Shown here piece by piece: positions 59,678 through 64,000 of a stretch of DNA of 64,000 bases (positions within the stretch are counted from its first letter, which is position 1; every line of letters begins with the position of its first letter). The position numbers and the translations under genes were made by a program. Below the pieces are notes generated by a model. The model had not been told where the DNA came from and made no database searches. It was given only the letters and a program-made list of their open reading frames with translations. The DNA comes from Epithemia pelagica. Its lineage: Eukaryota > Bacillariophyta > Bacillariophyceae > Surirellales > Surirellaceae. The stretch is from positions 3,038,001-3,102,000 of the forward strand of contig OX337232.1 in assembly GCA_946965045.2 (NCBI GenBank). Direction: 5' to 3'.

Positions 59678-60478
59678 TGTGTGTGGATCTTATTCTTGTT
59701 CTTTGATTCTTCTTGATGGAGGCAAGGGTTTGGAACCGAGACGTTCTTTGAGGCTCTGTCCAAAACTCTTAAAAGCGAGAGAATCCAATTTATGCAGTGT
59801 CTTGAAAGTTTCTCACTCTTGTCGACTGGTTTCGTAGTACATTCGTTCAAGGGTGTCTCCTTCTGGCACTCTCATCAAGGCTGCCATTCTCTCGGTTTGG
59901 TTTGTTGGATTGAAGAGTGTGTGGCACACCCTTGCAGGAGGAAAAAGACTGTGCGTGTGATCATCAAGATGATCGCCATGCGGCTTGTATCGCTGTGTGC
60001 CATGATTGTTTGGCTCTTTGGAAACGAGAGGAACATGATTTCACGGAAGTAAAAAATGACCACTCGGAAGCAACGCGGGACTCCAGTCTACGACTCAAGC
60101 ATACATGACTCGTGACTCACCGTGTAGACCGTCCATCCAAATATGTAAGGTTAGGAGTTAGAAGTAATAGCTACTCCTACCACCGCTATCATAGATGGAC
60201 CGCAGGATGGGAGCGTTGTCCATCCTCATTGCTCCTGGATCGGCTGCGCCGACGCTTTCGAAGGCCGCATGTGTGTTTGGGAGATGAGACAGCACTATGA
60301 CTATACAGTTGTCGTGTGTTGGCAATAGAGTCTTGGAGTGGGTCAAACAAAAAGTCCTATTGCATAGTCGTTGATTTTTTTCTGGTATAAATGTCAATCG
60401 TTTCCCCCGTCCATGGCTTTTGCGCGTCCTGTTCTCTTTTCGTGTGTGTTTGTGTGTCTGCGGTAATGCTGGCTTGCC
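59678..60478. other. Spacer between LRR and oxidoreductase genes
   Basis: Promoter of the minus-strand LRR gene on the left, 3' flank of the oxidoreductase on the right. Short open frames are not protein-like; no repeats of note. Confidence 0.35.
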
Positions 60479-61906
60479 TTACAATTTACCTTTCATCTCT
60501 CTTGGTCTCTTTTCTTGGGCCGCAGCCGAGCCTTCTGCTTCTTCTTCTTCCAAGGGCGCAATGGTCAAGGTGGCATCCAAGGTTTGCAAAATCCGTTCCG
60601 TCAAGTCATGTCCCAAGGCCACGGCCGGTGTCAGCACACCACTGGGCAAGGTTCCTTGTCGGTCCTTTTCGAGCAAGACCATGCCCACTTGAACCAACAA
60701 ATGAGCCGTATAGAGATAGGAAATGTCTTTGCGAAATTCAAAGGTCCCTCGAACCAAGGATGTGATTTCGTCCGATTCCGTGTCGAGAGAATCCTTTTCG
60801 GTCTTGCTGTCGTCTTTGGACGATTGTCGGAGCGTCCCAATGGCATGTAATTTCAAGTACGAGTCTTCCATGACTTGCCGATCGGGCCCTTGTCCGGGTT
60901 GGGGAATGATATAACTGGACAAGAAACTGGGCAATGCCATGGCCGTGGCCATGCGGGCCTTGACAGTGGTTTCATACAACCACGCTCCCACGCCGCCACT
61001 CTTGACCAGGGCATCGCCATAGCGCAAATTGTAATGATAATGCAACAGGGCATTGGACCGACGAATGCAATTCACCATGACGGGTCCCATGATCCACGGT
61101 CCGACGGAATGACCGACATGTTTGTCATAGACCAATTCCTTGGTGGAAATATTGGTAATGCCATGACTGGATTTTTCGCCAGTGGGCAATTTCAAGAGCG
61201 GATCAAAGTCGTTGGGGTCCTTGTCTTTTTTGGACGGTCGTGACTTGCCCAATTGATAGACGGCTGTATGAGCCGTGCCACCGGACATGCTGGCCGATCC
61301 CGGAAATTCCGGAAAGGTTTGGACTTGAATGAGTGTGGCCGGATTCTTCGACGCACTTTGTTGTTGTTGCGCATAGCGATGGAGTTCGTAGACCATCAAA
61401 TCTTGAGGAATGCAATCGTTGCCACAATGATGAATGATACAGGCCTTGGTTTGACGGGCCGTTTGGTCAAAATTGGCAATGGAATGACGGACAAAATCCG
61501 TTTCTCCGGTAATGTCGGCATAATGAACGCCGTGCGTGGCACACAATTGGACCAACGTCTTGCCATATTTTTCGTAGGGACCCGCCATGGTCAAGACGAC
61601 CTTGGTTTGTTGGACCAAGGCACGCAACGTGTCTTCTTGTTCGGGTGTGGTCGGCACCAAATCGGCCGTGACAATGGGTGGGAGTTCCACCGTGCCTTGG
61701 TCCTGTGTTTTCTGCTTGTTGTTGATGGTATCGACAATGTCTTGCAAGACGGCCTTGGTTTTGGATTCGTTGCGACCACAGGCAGCCCAGGAAATGGGAT
61801 AGGCTTGTTCCAACAAGTATTCGACCGCCAATTTGCCGGTAAACCCCGTGACACCAAACACAATGACATCGTAGAGTTTCTTTTCGGGTTTCGAGGTGGA
61901 CGACAT
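60479..61906 (-). CDS. Saccharopine dehydrogenase-like oxidoreductase (SCCPDH family)
   Basis: 475 residues, ATG at 61906. The N-terminal Rossmann fold has YDVIVFGVTGFTGKLAVEYL (GxTGFTG dinucleotide motif), ISWAACGRNESK, KVVLTMAGPYEKYGKTLVQL and THGVHYADITGETDFV, the pattern of SCCPDH-like and mycobacterial trans-acting enoyl reductase proteins rather than true lysine-pathway saccharopine reductase. CGNDCIPQDLMVYELH and SGGTAHTAVYQL are also family-typical. SCCPDH proteins are found on lipid droplets and mitochondria; the substrate is unknown. A mid-region segment (MALPSFLSSYIIPQPGQGP) corresponds to the membrane-associated loop. Intact, no intron. Acidic and basic low-complexity tail. Confidence 0.85.
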   Translation of the reverse strand: MSSTSKPEKKLYDVIVFGVTGFTGKLAVEYLLEQAYPISWAACGRNESKTKAVLQDIVDTINNKQKTQDQGTVELPPIVTADLVPTTPEQEDTLRALVQQTKVVLTMAGPYEKYGKTLVQLCATHGVHYADITGETDFVRHSIANFDQTARQTKACIIHHCGNDCIPQDLMVYELHRYAQQQQSASKNPATLIQVQTFPEFPGSASMSGGTAHTAVYQLGKSRPSKKDKDPNDFDPLLKLPTGEKSSHGITNISTKELVYDKHVGHSVGPWIMGPVMVNCIRRSNALLHYHYNLRYGDALVKSGGVGAWLYETTVKARMATAMALPSFLSSYIIPQPGQGPDRQVMEDSYLKLHAIGTLRQSSKDDSKTEKDSLDTESDEITSLVRGTFEFRKDISYLYTAHLLVQVGMVLLEKDRQGTLPSGVLTPAVALGHDLTERILQTLDATLTIAPLEEEEAEGSAAAQEKRPREMKGKL

Positions 61907-62618
61907 GGTGATACTGATGGATTGTGTTGTTGTTCTTGGTTCAATGCTCTAGAGAAGTGCCAAGGTGCGTTTGCGGCTCTCGGTTCTTGGAGCTATAAGC
62001 AGTAATGACAGCGTACGGTTCCAATTTGTGGTTTCAATGGTTCGTTGTTGTGTTGCTTCTTTACTAGGGGGAGCGAAAAACCAAGAAGGAGAGAAGCCGT
62101 TGATGATGATGACGAGAACGAGCAGCCCAAAAGGAGACGACGTGAATCTCTGTTTGTGTGTGATGATGATACAAAAGAAAATCCAAAAAAGATGCGAACC
62201 GGCACCGACACGCTGTGTCGGTAAAATCTCTCGTTTCTGTCAGTGAGGGTGTCGGTAAAAGATAGTGGGAAAAGCGTCTCTAAGGCGACTGAGACGCGAT
62301 GGATCTTTGGTCCACAGACGCGGCACAGAAAAAAAGATCGACCGACCATGGGCAACGGACGGCTGGTGGTTGGTTCGGTTCCGTGTGTATCTTAGAATCC
62401 AAAAACAGCCACAACACGCTCCAGTGTCTCTCTCTTTGTCACTCGAGTGTGGAACCACCACAAACTCGAGCATGGCACTGCAGCGTCGTGAGGGCCAGCA
62501 CTGGGTTTGGAGTTTTGGAATTGTTGTTATTATATTTTTGGGGACGGTCGTGTGGCATCCATTGACGGTTGCTGGTTTTTGTGGTGGTGGTTCTAGATCG
62601 CCGTTCTTCCTCCCAATC
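61907..62618. other. Divergent promoter region
   Basis: Lies between the oxidoreductase start (minus) and the pseudouridine-synthase start (plus), so it probably serves both. AAAAAGAT/GATGATGATGA words occur but no clear TATA. The frame of the right-hand gene is open some way upstream of 62619 without contributing recognisable protein. Confidence 0.4.
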
Positions 62619-64000
62619 ATGAGTTTCCGGATAACGACGGCAAGAAGAATCGGCATGCGCGTCCGTGGTGTGTGGAATGGTGGTGACCGCGTGTCACCAT
62701 CTACCCTGACTGCCTTTCACAACAACCACCACCACAACAACAACAACAACAAGGCCCGTGACAATCTTCCTTGGCAAACCTCTGGTGGAGTAGCAGCAGC
62801 AGCATCCGTTGCCACCTCGGGTTCTGCTTCGTCCTCCTTTTCCTCCACCTCCTCCTCGTTTCTCAATGACGCAAACAACAACAACAACAACAAGAGTCCA
62901 AAAGATGGTACGGTGGACACAGACACATCATCGTCCGACTCTTCTTCTTTGTCTTCTTCCAAGTGGTCTGGTTGGGTGTCGGAATTGCACCACGTGTACC
63001 AGACACTCGGAACCGATGGAGTTCGTCATTGGGTCCACGACCAGCGTGCCCATGAGGAATTGTCCCCCGGGGAGATTGTGGCCTTGGCGCATGCGGCCGC
63101 TCCTCCGGGACAATTGGGCACGGCCGCCAGTATCCTCAATGCCTGGATTGCCTCGTATTATCGCAACGACAATCCTCTAAAAACAGACAAGCTGTGTGAG
63201 AATATCCACGTCAATGAAAGCCATCCTCATCCAGCCTTGGCCTTGTATGAGGCGTGGCATCAACAGGCTGCCAAGAGCCATGCGTCCGCATCTCCTTCTT
63301 CTGTGGCGCCAAAGCATGCGGGTTCATCGTCCAAAGGCTCCCCCAAACAATCGACCAAATCCTCCTCCCTTCAACAACAACCACAACCACATCTAGAAGG
63401 TTCTTGTTGTCGTCCCGATCTCTTGACGTATGCCTTGACCTATGCCGTCTTGACGGGCGGACCGCCCACAAAAATGACACTCGACGAATCATCCTTGGAA
63501 GGACCACCACCCAACCCACATGCCGTTGCCGCCCAACACGTTTTGGAACAAGGCTTGCAGTGGAGCAAGAAAATGGCCACTACCAAACAGCATCGCAAAG
63601 CCATTGCCGCGGCGTTACGACACGAACAACAACAACGACAAGACGCCATTAATAACAACACCAAGAAACAGGGCAAGGGACAGAAAAGAAGCACGACACC
63701 ATCGACTGCATCTCCACCACTGACTGTGAAGGATCACGTCTCGAAAATTCAAAGCTTGTTGCAAAACAACGAATTTGACGTGTTGGCGGAAACCAATGAC
63801 TGGGTGGTGGTGTACAAACCCGCCGGTGTCGTGTGTCTGCACCAATCGAACCACCCAGCAGACGACACAAGTCTGGTAGAGGCCCTGGTGCAGTGTCACA
63901 TTGCCTTGTCGACCCTCAATCCCGAAGCTCCCTGCTTGGTTCATCGATTGGATCGGGGAACGTCGGGATGTTTGTTCTTGGCCAAGACCAATCCCACCCA
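62619..64000 (+). CDS. RluA-family pseudouridine synthase, 3' end outside window
   Basis: Isomerises uridine to pseudouridine in rRNA or tRNA. The frame is open from ATG 62619 to the window edge (460 codons). The N-terminus (MSFRITTARRIGMRVRGVWN) is Arg-rich and could target an organelle; Asn- and Ser-rich low complexity follows. An accessory region then has WLSELHHVYQTLGTDGVRHW and TAASILNAWIASYYRND. The catalytic domain begins at about 63780: NDWVVVYKPAGVVCLHQSN is the conserved strand before the active site, and PCLVHRLDRGTSGCLFLAKT contains the RluA motif HRLDxGTSG with the catalytic Asp. A long N-terminal extension is unusual relative to bacterial RluA. Confidence 0.85.
   Translation, partial: MSFRITTARRIGMRVRGVWNGGDRVSPSTLTAFHNNHHHNNNNNKARDNLPWQTSGGVAAAASVATSGSASSSFSSTSSSFLNDANNNNNNKSPKDGTVDTDTSSSDSSSLSSSKWSGWVSELHHVYQTLGTDGVRHWVHDQRAHEELSPGEIVALAHAAAPPGQLGTAASILNAWIASYYRNDNPLKTDKLCENIHVNESHPHPALALYEAWHQQAAKSHASASPSSVAPKHAGSSSKGSPKQSTKSSSLQQQPQPHLEGSCCRPDLLTYALTYAVLTGGPPTKMTLDESSLEGPPPNPHAVAAQHVLEQGLQWSKKMATTKQHRKAIAAALRHEQQQRQDAINNNTKKQGKGQKRSTTPSTASPPLTVKDHVSKIQSLLQNNEFDVLAETNDWVVVYKPAGVVCLHQSNHPADDTSLVEALVQCHIALSTLNPEAPCLVHRLDRGTSGCLFLAKTNPT

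Noticed and set aside
1-64000. tRNA genes
   Set aside because: Scanned for GGTTCRANYC-type T-arms with matching acceptor stems and found none convincing by eye; a covariance search would be needed to exclude them.

Overview
The window looks like nuclear DNA of a diatom, most likely a raphid pennate. The main evidence is a front-end fatty-acid desaturase almost superimposable on the Phaeodactylum delta-6 enzyme, CoDi-like Ty1/copia and Ty3/gypsy elements, secreted or membrane LRR proteins of the type expanded in pennate diatoms, and short GT-AG introns (78 to 154 bp). The genus cannot be fixed from sequence alone.

Layout. 1-5232: a minus-strand Ty1/copia element whose reverse-transcriptase end runs off the left edge. 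5233-6223: decayed sequence. 6229-11947: a complete, near-pristine Ty3/gypsy element with 216-bp LTRs and a CAACT target duplication. It lies just upstream of a P-loop plus nuclease gene of the Crinkler/RHS (CR) type (11964-13670). 14019-17424: an exportin-T pseudogene and an unidentified gene fragment, the latter split by a 1.1-kb long-TIR element with a 10-bp target duplication. 17825-24637: a patatin-like lipase, a large unknown protein, a patatin remnant and an HMG-box protein. 25154-26464: a non-autonomous TIR element with a PIF/Harbinger-type MITE nested inside it. 27499-41244: a block of host genes (CCZ1-like, DUF924, spartin/senescence-like, MCM7, and one unknown regulatory-looking protein). 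41708-45436: an LRR gene broken by in-frame stops, divergent from the delta-6 desaturase (45880-47298). 48185-49084: a predicted mitochondrial membrane protein. 49593-52980: a 3.4-kb element with an 8-bp target duplication and dense subterminal repeats, carrying a decayed gene. 53025-55883: a complete two-gene PIF/Harbinger transposon. Then come a single 5S rRNA gene (about 56603-56729), a second, largely intact LRR gene, a saccharopine-dehydrogenase-like oxidoreductase, and the start of an RluA-family pseudouridine synthase that runs off the right edge.

Functionally this is a mix of housekeeping genes and several classes of mobile DNA. The host genes cover replication (MCM7), RNA modification (RluA), lipid desaturation, and vesicle or lipid-droplet biology (CCZ1-like, spartin-like). 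The most informative part is the set of precisely bounded transposable elements: five pairs of target-site duplications can be read directly. A second theme is a group of reading frames interrupted by in-frame stops, several without any frameshift, mostly at sites that look like former Trp or Gln codons.
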